From Mesorhizobium sp. (GTDB lineage: Bacteria > Pseudomonadota > Alphaproteobacteria > Rhizobiales > Rhizobiaceae), in the NCBI GenBank assembly GCA_019509685.1, contig JAEKLU010000222.1, positions 1 through 33,807 on the forward strand: DNA of 33,807 nucleotides, written 5' to 3'. A program made the translations under genes and the position numbers. The number at the start of each line of letters is the position of its first letter. Within the stretch, counting starts at the first letter, position 1. This document shows, piece after piece, positions 7,586 through 14,778 of this stretch. The notes under the pieces are model-generated. The model was not told the origin of the DNA and searched no databases. It saw only the letters and a list, made by a program, of their open reading frames with translations.

Positions 7586-8440
7586 ATGGACGACGATTTT
7601 TTCCTGGTCAGGTTTTGGGGCGTGCGCGGCAGCATTGCGGTATCCGGGCCAGAATTCGTTCGCTACGGCGGCAACACAAACTGCATCGAGATGCGATGCG
7701 GCAATCATACGCTTCTGTTCGACGCTGGCTCGGGCTTGCGGCCTGCCGGCAGGGCGTTTCAGGCGGCGGATGTGACCGATTTCGACCTGCTTTTCACCCA
7801 TTGCCACTACGATCACATCATCGGGCTGCCGGCTTTTGCGCCGATCTTTGACCCGAGCGTCAAACTTACGGTTTGGTCCGGGCATCTTGCAGGACGCATG
7901 ACGACCCGGCAGATGATCGACGAGTTCATACGGCCGCCGTGGTTTCCGGTGAAAATGGACGTCTGCAAGGCAAAGCTCGACTGCCGCGATTTCGTGTCCG
8001 GAGACGTGCTTCGGCCGCGCGAAGGGGTGGTGGTTCGCACCGGCAGTCTAACCCATCCGGGCGGCTGCATAGGCTACCGGGTCGAGTGGGGCGGTCGCGT
8101 CGTGGCGGTGATCACAGACACCGAGCATGAGCCGGACAAACTCGATCAGTCGGTGCTCGGCCTGATCAAAAATGCCGACCTCGTCATTTACGATTGCACC
8201 TACACCGAGAAGGAAATGGAACGCCGTCGCGGGAACGGGCACTCGACATGGCAACAGGGCGTCAAGCTCTGTGAGGCGGCCGGTGCGCGAGGGCTCGCGC
8301 TGTTTCATCACGATCCGGCACGCACCGACGAGCAACTGGACGCGATGGAGAAACTGGCCAAGGACAGGTTTGCCGGCGCTTTTGCTGCGCGCGATGGCCT
8401 TACGCTCCAATTCCCGGTCTCTTTGCCCAAAAAGCGCTGA
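7586..8440 (+). CDS. MBL-fold metallo-hydrolase
   Basis: A 284-residue metallo-beta-lactamase-fold hydrolase. The N-terminus RFWGVRGSIAVSG...YGGNTNCIE is characteristic of the PhnP/cyclic-phosphodiesterase-like MBL branch. The metal site is complete: THCHYDHIIG (HxHxDH at residues 72-77), THPGG (His157), TDTEH (Asp178) and a C-terminal FHHDP (241-244); GHSTWQQG (218-225) is also typical of this branch. It is likely cytoplasmic, as no signal peptide is visible. Related members hydrolyse phosphodiester bonds, including cyclic phosphates, so a cyclic-nucleotide phosphodiesterase role next to the cNMP-binding protein is plausible but not shown by sequence alone. The start ATG has GAAAGG a few bases upstream. 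It is the last gene of the ABC-cNMP-MBL unit. Confidence 0.88.
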   Translation: MDDDFFLVRFWGVRGSIAVSGPEFVRYGGNTNCIEMRCGNHTLLFDAGSGLRPAGRAFQAADVTDFDLLFTHCHYDHIIGLPAFAPIFDPSVKLTVWSGHLAGRMTTRQMIDEFIRPPWFPVKMDVCKAKLDCRDFVSGDVLRPREGVVVRTGSLTHPGGCIGYRVEWGGRVVAVITDTEHEPDKLDQSVLGLIKNADLVIYDCTYTEKEMERRRGNGHSTWQQGVKLCEAAGARGLALFHHDPARTDEQLDAMEKLAKDRFAGAFAARDGLTLQFPVSLPKKR

Positions 8441-8462
8441 GCTATTTTTCCTCTCCTTGTTT

Positions 8463-8533
8463 GAGCATGATCTTAGGACAAACGGAGACCGTTTGTCCGA
8501 GAAAACCGGATTCCACTTTTCGGTATCATGCTC
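8463..8533. repeat. RIME-type rhizobial palindromic intergenic element
   Basis: The outer arms are GAGCATGAT (8463-8471) and ATCATGCTC (8525-8533), a perfect 9-bp inverted pair. Inside is a perfect 10-bp stem, GGACAAACGG (8476-8485) and CCGTTTGTCC (8489-8498), with a 3-base loop, followed by a CCGAGAAAACCGG/CCACTTTTCGG part. This matches the well-known short mosaic repeats of Rhizobium and Mesorhizobium genomes. It sits between two convergent genes and contains the last codons and TGA of the deacetylase. It could act as a bidirectional terminator or RNA stabiliser. Only one copy was seen in this window. Confidence 0.8.
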
Positions 8534-9287
8534 CAGCGACGCTGCGCCCAATCAATGTCCGGATCGGAAGCCATGCGCAGGCTTGTGCCCGTGCGGTGAC
8601 CGTGAACAGCCGTTCGAGGAAAAGCCAAGCCGACTCGTCATGGACGATATGGTGGGTGAGCAGGCCGACCGGTTCGCAGCCGTCGAATGCATGCTGCAAT
8701 TGCGCGACGATGGCCTGGACCAACAGGCCATGGTCGCGGCAGCCCCGCGTGCCGTGCCAATCCATGATGTCGACATTGCTGTTGATGACCGCCAAGGAAG
8801 CCGGCTTCGGCGGGCCAAAGACCGACAGTGCCGAAAATCCTATCGACCCAAGGTCGGACACCAGGCCGGCGTCGATCCTGTTCCAGGGTGGCACCAGCAT
8901 CGGAACGGCACGTGCGCCGTGCAGTCCGGTTATATGCGACAGTCCGCGAGCTAGATCGTCGAGCACTGTCTCGCGTGGCCGATGCGCACCGAGCTCCTGC
9001 TTTTTCTGGTCCTCGGGCGCATGATTCCGGTGCGCCCAGCCATGGACGGCGACCGTGGCATGCGGTGCCTCGTCAAGCCGCACGACAAGCTTCCCGCCGG
9101 TCTGCGCCGGAATGACGGCCAGAGTGACCGGAACCGCGAATTCGCCGGTGAGGTCGAGCAGCCGATCAAGCGCCGGCGTCGGATCCACGGCATCATCGTC
9201 GCGCAGCCAGAACTCCGCCTTGCGGCCCGCCCGTTGCAGGCGCGCCAGTTCTTCCACCAAGGGCTGCCAGATGGGATCGGATGTCAT
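8526..9287 (-). CDS. NodB-like polysaccharide deacetylase family protein
   Basis: A 253-residue member of the polysaccharide deacetylase (CE4-like) superfamily. WLRDDDAVD (27-35) replaces the usual TFDDG motif and keeps the catalytic/metal aspartates. HGWAHRNH (82-89) supplies the H-x3-H metal ligands, PPWNRID (133-139) is the substrate-groove motif, and LLTHH (209-213) holds the late catalytic His. There is no clear signal peptide, so it is probably cytoplasmic, as in the family that acts on soluble or lipid-linked sugars. The ATG overlaps the stop of the upstream glycosyltransferase by four bases, so the two should be co-translated. The last two codons and the TGA lie in the palindromic repeat at 8463-8533. 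Likely role: N-deacetylation of a sugar in a glycan made with its partner transferase. Confidence 0.85.
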   Translation of the reverse strand: MTSDPIWQPLVEELARLQRAGRKAEFWLRDDDAVDPTPALDRLLDLTGEFAVPVTLAVIPAQTGGKLVVRLDEAPHATVAVHGWAHRNHAPEDQKKQELGAHRPRETVLDDLARGLSHITGLHGARAVPMLVPPWNRIDAGLVSDLGSIGFSALSVFGPPKPASLAVINSNVDIMDWHGTRGCRDHGLLVQAIVAQLQHAFDGCEPVGLLTHHIVHDESAWLFLERLFTVTARAQACAWLPIRTLIGRSVAGA

Positions 9288-10372
9288 GAGACCGGGATCT
9301 TTTTGAGAAGTTCGGCCAGCCGCGCCGCTGCACCGCCTAGGGAGCGATCCTCGAGGACGAAACGTCTGGCTTGTGCGGCCATGATGGTTCTTTCGTCGCT
9401 ACGGGCCAGAAGCCTCGCAATGGCGGAAGCGAACGCCTCGACATCGCCCGGCGGGGTGAGAAACCCGGTCTGGCCATCCCGCACGACCTCCGGTACGCCG
9501 GCAATGTCTTGAGCCACCACCGGAAGGCCGGCGGCCTGTGCTTCGAGATAGGCAACACCATAGGCCTCGCCATAACCCGGCCAGACGTAGATTCCCCCGG
9601 TGTAAAGGACATCCGGCACTGTGGCCGGATCGATCGCGCCAAGCCATTCGATACGGTCGGTGGACAAGCCGGCGAATTGCGCTTTGACCTCGTTGCGGGC
9701 AGGTCCGTCGCCGACCACCGACATGGTCCAGGGCAGGTGGCCGATCGAACCGAGCGCTTGCGCCAGCATGCGATAGCTTTCGACTTTGTCGCCGTGGCGC
9801 ATCATGGCGATGGTAACGAGGCGCGTCGGACAGCCCCGTGACGGCATTTCGCGGAATGCCGATGTGTCGATGAAGGGCGAAAGCATGCCGAAAGCGGCGC
9901 CGGGAATCGCATCTGTCAGCCCCTGGTGATCCCTTTGGGTGAAGCAGATATTCAGCGCCGCCTGTTCGATGGCTCGCGCCACCAACGCCTGGCTATCGGC
10001 CCACAAGCCGGCGTTGCGTCGCCTGGAATAGGAGGCTTCCGCAGTCACATAGGGGAGGGCAAAGGTCGACGCCAGCTCGGGCCCGATCAAGTCGGGCGCC
10101 TTGTAATAGGGATGGTAGGTGAACCAGAGATCGGGCTTGCCGTCACGATGCCAAAGCTGGGTCAGCCGCGCGGCTTCGTCTGCGGCCTCGATCTTGAGCG
10201 CATCGAAACTTTTCGGCTCCGGCTGGCGTAGATAGAAGCGCAACTCAGACGCCAGTTCGACGCTATGCCCTCCGTGCTCCAGCGCCTTGACCAGCATCCG
10301 TGCCATCTGGCGGTCGCCGGAGACGACGGGATGATTGGGTGACTTCAGCGGCGCATAGAAGGCAATTCGCAT
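9284..10372 (-). CDS. GT4 family glycosyltransferase
   Basis: A 362-residue GT-B glycosyltransferase. The N-terminus MRIAFYAPLKSPNHPVVSGDR has the flexible donor/acceptor loop of GT4 enzymes. The C-domain contains MSVVGDGPARNEV, then GYGEAYGVAYLEAQAAG with the E-x7-E donor-binding motif, followed by PVVAQDIAGVPEVV, all canonical. It lies upstream of the deacetylase with an ATGA overlap and diverges from the DUF3095 gene across 86 bp that must hold the promoters for both directions. Likely role: sugar transfer in synthesis of a surface or secreted glycan subsequently deacetylated by its partner. Sugar identity is unknown. Confidence 0.88.
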   Translation of the reverse strand: MRIAFYAPLKSPNHPVVSGDRQMARMLVKALEHGGHSVELASELRFYLRQPEPKSFDALKIEAADEAARLTQLWHRDGKPDLWFTYHPYYKAPDLIGPELASTFALPYVTAEASYSRRRNAGLWADSQALVARAIEQAALNICFTQRDHQGLTDAIPGAAFGMLSPFIDTSAFREMPSRGCPTRLVTIAMMRHGDKVESYRMLAQALGSIGHLPWTMSVVGDGPARNEVKAQFAGLSTDRIEWLGAIDPATVPDVLYTGGIYVWPGYGEAYGVAYLEAQAAGLPVVAQDIAGVPEVVRDGQTGFLTPPGDVEAFASAIARLLARSDERTIMAAQARRFVLEDRSLGGAAARLAELLKKIPVS

Positions 10373-10458
10373 CGCGCGACCCTATCATCGGAAAGCCTGC
10401 GCAAGTCAATTTCGAAGCACGATCGACTTCACCTTCAAGCGTTGGAATGTGCTATCTA

Positions 10459-11628
10459 ATGCTCATGGAAACAGCCGTCGCGTCCGACCCGTTTGTCGGT
10501 TCCTTGCCAGTCTTCGCAAAGTTCGAAAGCGTCGCCGATATCGACAATTATCGGCCTCTGCCCGATGGCTGGGCGCTGGCCACCGCCGACATTGTCGGCT
10601 CGACTAAGGCGATCGAGGCGGGGCGCTATAAAACCGTCAATATGGCCGGCGCCAGCGTCATTTCGGCGCTGCTCAATGCGCTGGGCCGGCAAGATCTTCC
10701 CTATGTCTTCGGCGGCGACGGCGCACTCGTGGCGTTTCCCGGCTCGGCGCTTGAGATCGCCCGCAACGCGCTGGCTTCTGTCCAGAGATGGGTGGCGGAC
10801 GAACTGGACCTGACCTTGCGTGCGGCAATCGTGCCGATAAAGGACATAAGAGCGCAAGGCTTCGATGTTCGCGTGGCGAGGTTCCAGGCCTCCGAAGCGG
10901 CCTTCTACGCCATGTTCGCCGGCGGTGGCGGCAGTTGGGCGGAAGCCGAGATGAAAGCCGGGCGCTACCGCATCGACCCTGCGCCGGCTGGCGCGCGGCC
11001 TGATCTGACCGGCCTCTCCTGCCGCTGGAACCCGATCGAAGCCCGGCACGGCGAAATCGTCTCGATCATAGCCATACCGGGGGCTTCGCGAGACTTGCGC
11101 GGTTTTCAGTTTCTGGCGTCCGACATCATCGCCCTTGCCGGCAGGCAGGAGCGTGATGGCCACCCGGTGCCGGTGGACGGGCCGGCCTACAGTCTGTTGC
11201 CCGCCGGCCTCGATGTTGAGGCGCGGGCCACGGCGCCGCCAGGGCGGCGGTGGCGGGTGAAGCTGTGGGTGATGTTCCTGATGACGCTTACGGCTGTCAC
11301 CGATAGATTTGGCTGGACGATCGGCCGTTTCGATCCGAAGGTCTACAAACGCGAGGTGGCCAGCAATTCGGATTTCCGCAAGTTCGACGACGGCTTGAAG
11401 ATGACCATCGATGTTGACGCGGATGTCTTACACCGGATCGAGAACCGGCTGAAACAGGCGGAAGAGGCGGGCATTTGCAGCTATGGCCTGCACCGCCAGA
11501 AGTCGGCCTTGATGACCTGCCTCGTCATCTCGCCGCTGCAGCCCGATCATGTTCATTTCATCGATGGCGCCGACGGCGGCTATGCGATGGCTGCCGCAAG
11601 CCTGAAGGCGAAGGCGCCGGTCCAATGA
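10459..11628 (+). CDS. DUF3095 protein, divergent nucleotide-cyclase-like
   Basis: A 389-residue protein matching DUF3095 by its N-terminal signature: PFVGSLPVFAKFE, YRPLPDGW, TADIVGSTKAIEAGRYK, NMAGASVISALLNALG, PYVFGGDGA. Asp44 in ADIVGST and Asp87 in GGDGA are 43 residues apart, the same spacing as the two metal-binding aspartates of class III nucleotide cyclases. The lysine that sets adenine specificity in many cyclases is not present at the expected place (Val83). The function of DUF3095 is not established to my knowledge. ATGs at 10447, 10459 and 10465 are all in frame; I took 10459, 12 bp after a GGA, without much confidence. It precedes the nucleotide-sugar dehydrogenase by 97 bp and diverges from the glycosyltransferase/deacetylase pair. 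Confidence 0.8.
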   Translation: MLMETAVASDPFVGSLPVFAKFESVADIDNYRPLPDGWALATADIVGSTKAIEAGRYKTVNMAGASVISALLNALGRQDLPYVFGGDGALVAFPGSALEIARNALASVQRWVADELDLTLRAAIVPIKDIRAQGFDVRVARFQASEAAFYAMFAGGGGSWAEAEMKAGRYRIDPAPAGARPDLTGLSCRWNPIEARHGEIVSIIAIPGASRDLRGFQFLASDIIALAGRQERDGHPVPVDGPAYSLLPAGLDVEARATAPPGRRWRVKLWVMFLMTLTAVTDRFGWTIGRFDPKVYKREVASNSDFRKFDDGLKMTIDVDADVLHRIENRLKQAEEAGICSYGLHRQKSALMTCLVISPLQPDHVHFIDGADGGYAMAAASLKAKAPVQ

Positions 11629-11725
11629 CGGCTTGCGGAAATCGATTTTCGGCAATATGCCTCGGCCATGGTGACCCTCGCCATGGGCGCGGGTAGTCTG
11701 TCCGAATTGACGGGAAAGCAGTTTT

Positions 11726-13069
11726 TTGGACGCCTCACGATCGACATATGACCGTCTTTTGAACCGAATTTGGACGCGCGCCGCGCAAGTCGGCGTGATC
11801 GGACTGGGCTATGTCGGGTTGCCGCTGTCGGTTGCGATCGCGCGCGCCGGCTTTCCGGTTTCCGGCTTCGACATCGAAACCCAGAAGGTCGAGAGCCTGA
11901 ACAAGGGCCAATCCTACATCGAGGCGGTGACGTCGATGGCCCTTGCCGGCCATGTGGCGAGCGGACGGTTCCGCGCCACCGCCGATTTTTCCGAGCTGGC
12001 CGTCTGCGATGTCATCATCATCTGCGTTCCGACACCGCTGACCAAACACCGTGAGCCGGACCTCTCCTTTGTCAGGAAGACGGCAGCCACCATCGCCAAG
12101 CATCTGCGTCTCGGCCAGCTGATCGTGCTGGAATCGACCACCTATCCCGGCACCACCGACGACGTGATCAAGCCCATACTGGAAGAAAGCGGCTTGCAGT
12201 CGAAGACGGACTTCTTCCTCGGCTTCTCGCCCGAACGCGAGGATCCCGGCAATCGCAGCTTCGAAGTCGCGACGATCCCCAAGATCGTGGCAGGCGACGG
12301 CGTTGAAGCAGCCACGCTCGTACCGTCCTTCTACCAAAGCGTGGTCAAGACCGTCGTTCCGGTTTCCAGCACGGCGACCGCCGAGGCGGTCAAATTGACG
12401 GAAAACATCTTCCGCTCGGTCAATATTGCCCTCGTCAACGAGTTGAAGGTCGTGCTCGGGGCGATGGGCATCGACATCTGGGAGGTGATCGAGGCGGCAA
12501 AGACCAAGCCCTTCGGCTATATGCCTTTCTATCCTGGCCCGGGACTTGGCGGGCACTGCGTCCCGATCGATCCCTTCTACCTGACGTGGAAGGCGCGCGA
12601 ATACGAACTGCCGACCCGCTTCATCGAGCTGGCGGCGGAGATCAACACGGCCATGCCGCGTCATGTGGTCGATGAACTGGCGAAGGCACTGGACCGGCGC
12701 TGCGGCAAAGCGCTCAGCCGCTCGCGCATTCTCATCATCGGGCTAGCCTATAAGAAGAATGTGCCCGACATCCGCGAAAGCCCCTCACTGCGGCTCATAG
12801 AGCTCATCGAGGAATGGGGCGGCAAGGCGGAATTCCACGATCCGCATGTTACCGAGATCCCGACCACACGGGAGCACATGGCGATCAAAGGGCGCCGCTC
12901 GGTCGAATTGACCGAGGCGGCCTTGAAGGATTTCGATGCTGTCGTCGTTGCAACCGATCACGACAGGATCGACTATCAGATGATCGCTGACCACGCCCTT
13001 CTGATCGTCGACACACGCAATGTTTTTGGCCGCCTCGGGCTGACCCGGGAGACCGTGGTGAAGGCCTGA
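11726..13069 (+). CDS. UDP-N-acetylhexosamine 6-dehydrogenase, WbpA/WecC type
   Basis: A 447-residue nucleotide-sugar dehydrogenase that oxidises C6 of a UDP-hexose to the uronate with two NAD+. GVIGLGYVGLPLS (23-35) is the NAD-binding loop, VPTPLTKHREPDLSFV and ESTTYPGTT mark the WbpA-like branch, and GLGGHCVPIDPFY carries catalytic Cys278. The C-terminal domain starts near ILIIGLAYKKNVPDIRESP. The wording of these motifs fits UDP-GlcNAc 6-dehydrogenases (WbpA) better than UDP-glucose dehydrogenases (Ugd). The start is TTG at 11726, with GGGAAAG at 11712-11718; no better ATG exists. Its product would supply an amino-sugar uronate to the glycosyltransferases in this window. It follows the DUF3095 gene and is followed by a cyclase. 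Confidence 0.9.
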   Translation: MDASRSTYDRLLNRIWTRAAQVGVIGLGYVGLPLSVAIARAGFPVSGFDIETQKVESLNKGQSYIEAVTSMALAGHVASGRFRATADFSELAVCDVIIICVPTPLTKHREPDLSFVRKTAATIAKHLRLGQLIVLESTTYPGTTDDVIKPILEESGLQSKTDFFLGFSPEREDPGNRSFEVATIPKIVAGDGVEAATLVPSFYQSVVKTVVPVSSTATAEAVKLTENIFRSVNIALVNELKVVLGAMGIDIWEVIEAAKTKPFGYMPFYPGPGLGGHCVPIDPFYLTWKAREYELPTRFIELAAEINTAMPRHVVDELAKALDRRCGKALSRSRILIIGLAYKKNVPDIRESPSLRLIELIEEWGGKAEFHDPHVTEIPTTREHMAIKGRRSVELTEAALKDFDAVVVATDHDRIDYQMIADHALLIVDTRNVFGRLGLTRETVVKA

Positions 13070-13294
13070 CCCGTCCGAGCCGGTGAATTTTTTGCCCGAT
13101 GGCAGGATCGTGATTGCACTCCGCCGGCAGCCTCGCCACATATGCCCCGGAAGAAAGATGCCGTTACGCCTCGTTGCCTGCAAGGAAAGTCATTCGAGAA
13201 TTCGCCGGCTTTTGCCGCCGAAGCCGCCGCCATTGACATCGAGGGTGTGGCGGATCAAAGGAGATGGCTCGTCTTCGACGGCTTTCGAGATAGC

Positions 13295-14635
13295 ATGAGC
13301 ACAGCGCAAGCAGAAATTTCGACCATTCTCATGGATAAGGTCGCCGATTGGCTGACGCAATCGGCGTTGGCCGGCAATGACCTGGAAACATTGGTAAAGG
13401 GCTTCTGTGAGCGGCTGGCTGCCGCCGGCCTGCCGCTGAAGCGGGTGCATTTGACCTTTTCGATGCTTCATCCGCTTTATGACGCGCTTGGCTTCACCTG
13501 GCTTCGCGGCCAGGGCCTGGAAGTGCAAGGTTTCCGCAGTGAGAACGGGGTTCGTTCAGACAGATTCCTGACCAGCCCATACTACCATCTGCTCAGCAAC
13601 AGGCTCGACCATCTGCGGCGGCGGCTCGAGCCGTCGGTACGCTCGGAGTTTCCTGTTTTCGATGAACTCAGTTCCATGGGCATCACCGATTACATGGCTT
13701 TCGTCCATCCCTTCGACGGCAATACCAGCCAGGGCATGATGGGGTCCTGGTCCACCGACAGCGCTTCAGGTTTCAGCGACAGCATGATTTCGGCGCTGTT
13801 GCGGATCCAGAACCATCTCGCTATCGCAACCAAGATGGCGGTACTTACCAAGCTCGCCGACAACATGATGACCACCTATCTCGGCGGCGACGCCGGCAGG
13901 CGCGTGCTGGACGGTCAGATCAAGCGCGGCGAGGGCGACACTATCCGGGCCGCATTGGTCATGGGCGATATGCGCGGGTCGACAAGGCTTGCCGAAACCT
14001 CCGGCCGCGAAATCTATATCGACACGCTCAATCAGTTTTTCGATGCCGTTGCCGCACCTTTCAATCGCCGCGGCGGGCAGATCATGAGTTTCGTGGGAGA
14101 TGGCTTCATTGCGGTCTACCCTTGCGAAAGGCACCGTGCGCAGTCGGAGATCGCCTGTCAGGCTGCTCTTGCGGCAGCCCACAAGGCTTCGGCGCGCATG
14201 ACGGATCTCAATCTGCGCCGAAGGGAGCAGGGGCTGGGCGATATAGGCTTTGGTATCGGCCTGCATGTCGGCAATGTGATGTTTGGCAATGTCGGGCTTA
14301 CCGACCGGCTGACATTCTCTGTGTTCGGCTCCGCCGTAAACGAGGTCCAGCGCCTCCAGACCCTGACCAAGAAATATCCGCACAGCGTTCTCGCCAGCGA
14401 AGACTTCGCCGGCTACTGCGGCGCCAACAACTGGTTGACGCTCGGCAAGGAGGAGCTGCGGGGCATCAAGCAGAAGCTGACGGTGCTTGCACCCGAATTG
14501 TCGGGTGCTCTTGCGTTGGATGAAGATGGTGCGGCGGAGCCGATTTATGACCGAAGATCGGACGCCGAACAGGTCATCCTGCTTCATCGCGATACCACGC
14601 GGCTGTCGGCCACGGACCCGAGCAAGCTCCAGTAA
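13295..14635 (+). CDS. Class III adenylate/guanylate cyclase with rhizobial N-terminal domain
   Basis: A 446-residue protein. Residues ~30-190 form an N-terminal domain typical of rhizobial cyclases (GFCERLAAAGLPLKRVHLTF, TSPYYHLL). A class III catalytic domain follows at ~217-400. The metal-binding aspartates are present: GDMRGSTRLAE (Asp225) and FVGDGFIAVY (Asp269). Asn349 and Arg353 of the GSAVNEVQRL motif are also kept. The two residues that usually specify adenine are changed: Ser265 where Lys is expected and Ser346 where Asp is expected, so cAMP as product should not be assumed. No membrane segment is evident. An in-frame ATG at 13142 would add 51 residues; 13295 was chosen because the extension lacks a ribosome binding site, but 13295 itself has only a weak one. 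Confidence 0.85.
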   Translation: MSTAQAEISTILMDKVADWLTQSALAGNDLETLVKGFCERLAAAGLPLKRVHLTFSMLHPLYDALGFTWLRGQGLEVQGFRSENGVRSDRFLTSPYYHLLSNRLDHLRRRLEPSVRSEFPVFDELSSMGITDYMAFVHPFDGNTSQGMMGSWSTDSASGFSDSMISALLRIQNHLAIATKMAVLTKLADNMMTTYLGGDAGRRVLDGQIKRGEGDTIRAALVMGDMRGSTRLAETSGREIYIDTLNQFFDAVAAPFNRRGGQIMSFVGDGFIAVYPCERHRAQSEIACQAALAAAHKASARMTDLNLRRREQGLGDIGFGIGLHVGNVMFGNVGLTDRLTFSVFGSAVNEVQRLQTLTKKYPHSVLASEDFAGYCGANNWLTLGKEELRGIKQKLTVLAPELSGALALDEDGAAEPIYDRRSDAEQVILLHRDTTRLSATDPSKLQ

Positions 14636-14642
14636 CAGCCTG

Positions 14643-14677
14643 GACCTGATCCGACGCCTTCGGCAGGCCGTCAGGTC
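14643..14677 (+). terminator. Possible terminator hairpin after the cyclase
   Basis: GACCTGA (14643-14649) and TCAGGTC (14671-14677) are perfect inverted arms. A smaller GCC-TTC-GGC hairpin is nested at 14656-14664. It begins 8 bp after the cyclase stop codon, the right place for transcript termination or stabilisation. There is no T-run after it, so it is not a canonical intrinsic terminator. Confidence 0.35.
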
Positions 14678-14778
14678 GCTGGATGCGTCGATGGCGGCTG
14701 TCTTGAATCCAAGTTGCTCTAAGCCGCCAATACGCTAGTCTCATCTTCTGGACCTGCCGGAGTGGGGGGCTGGTGAGA

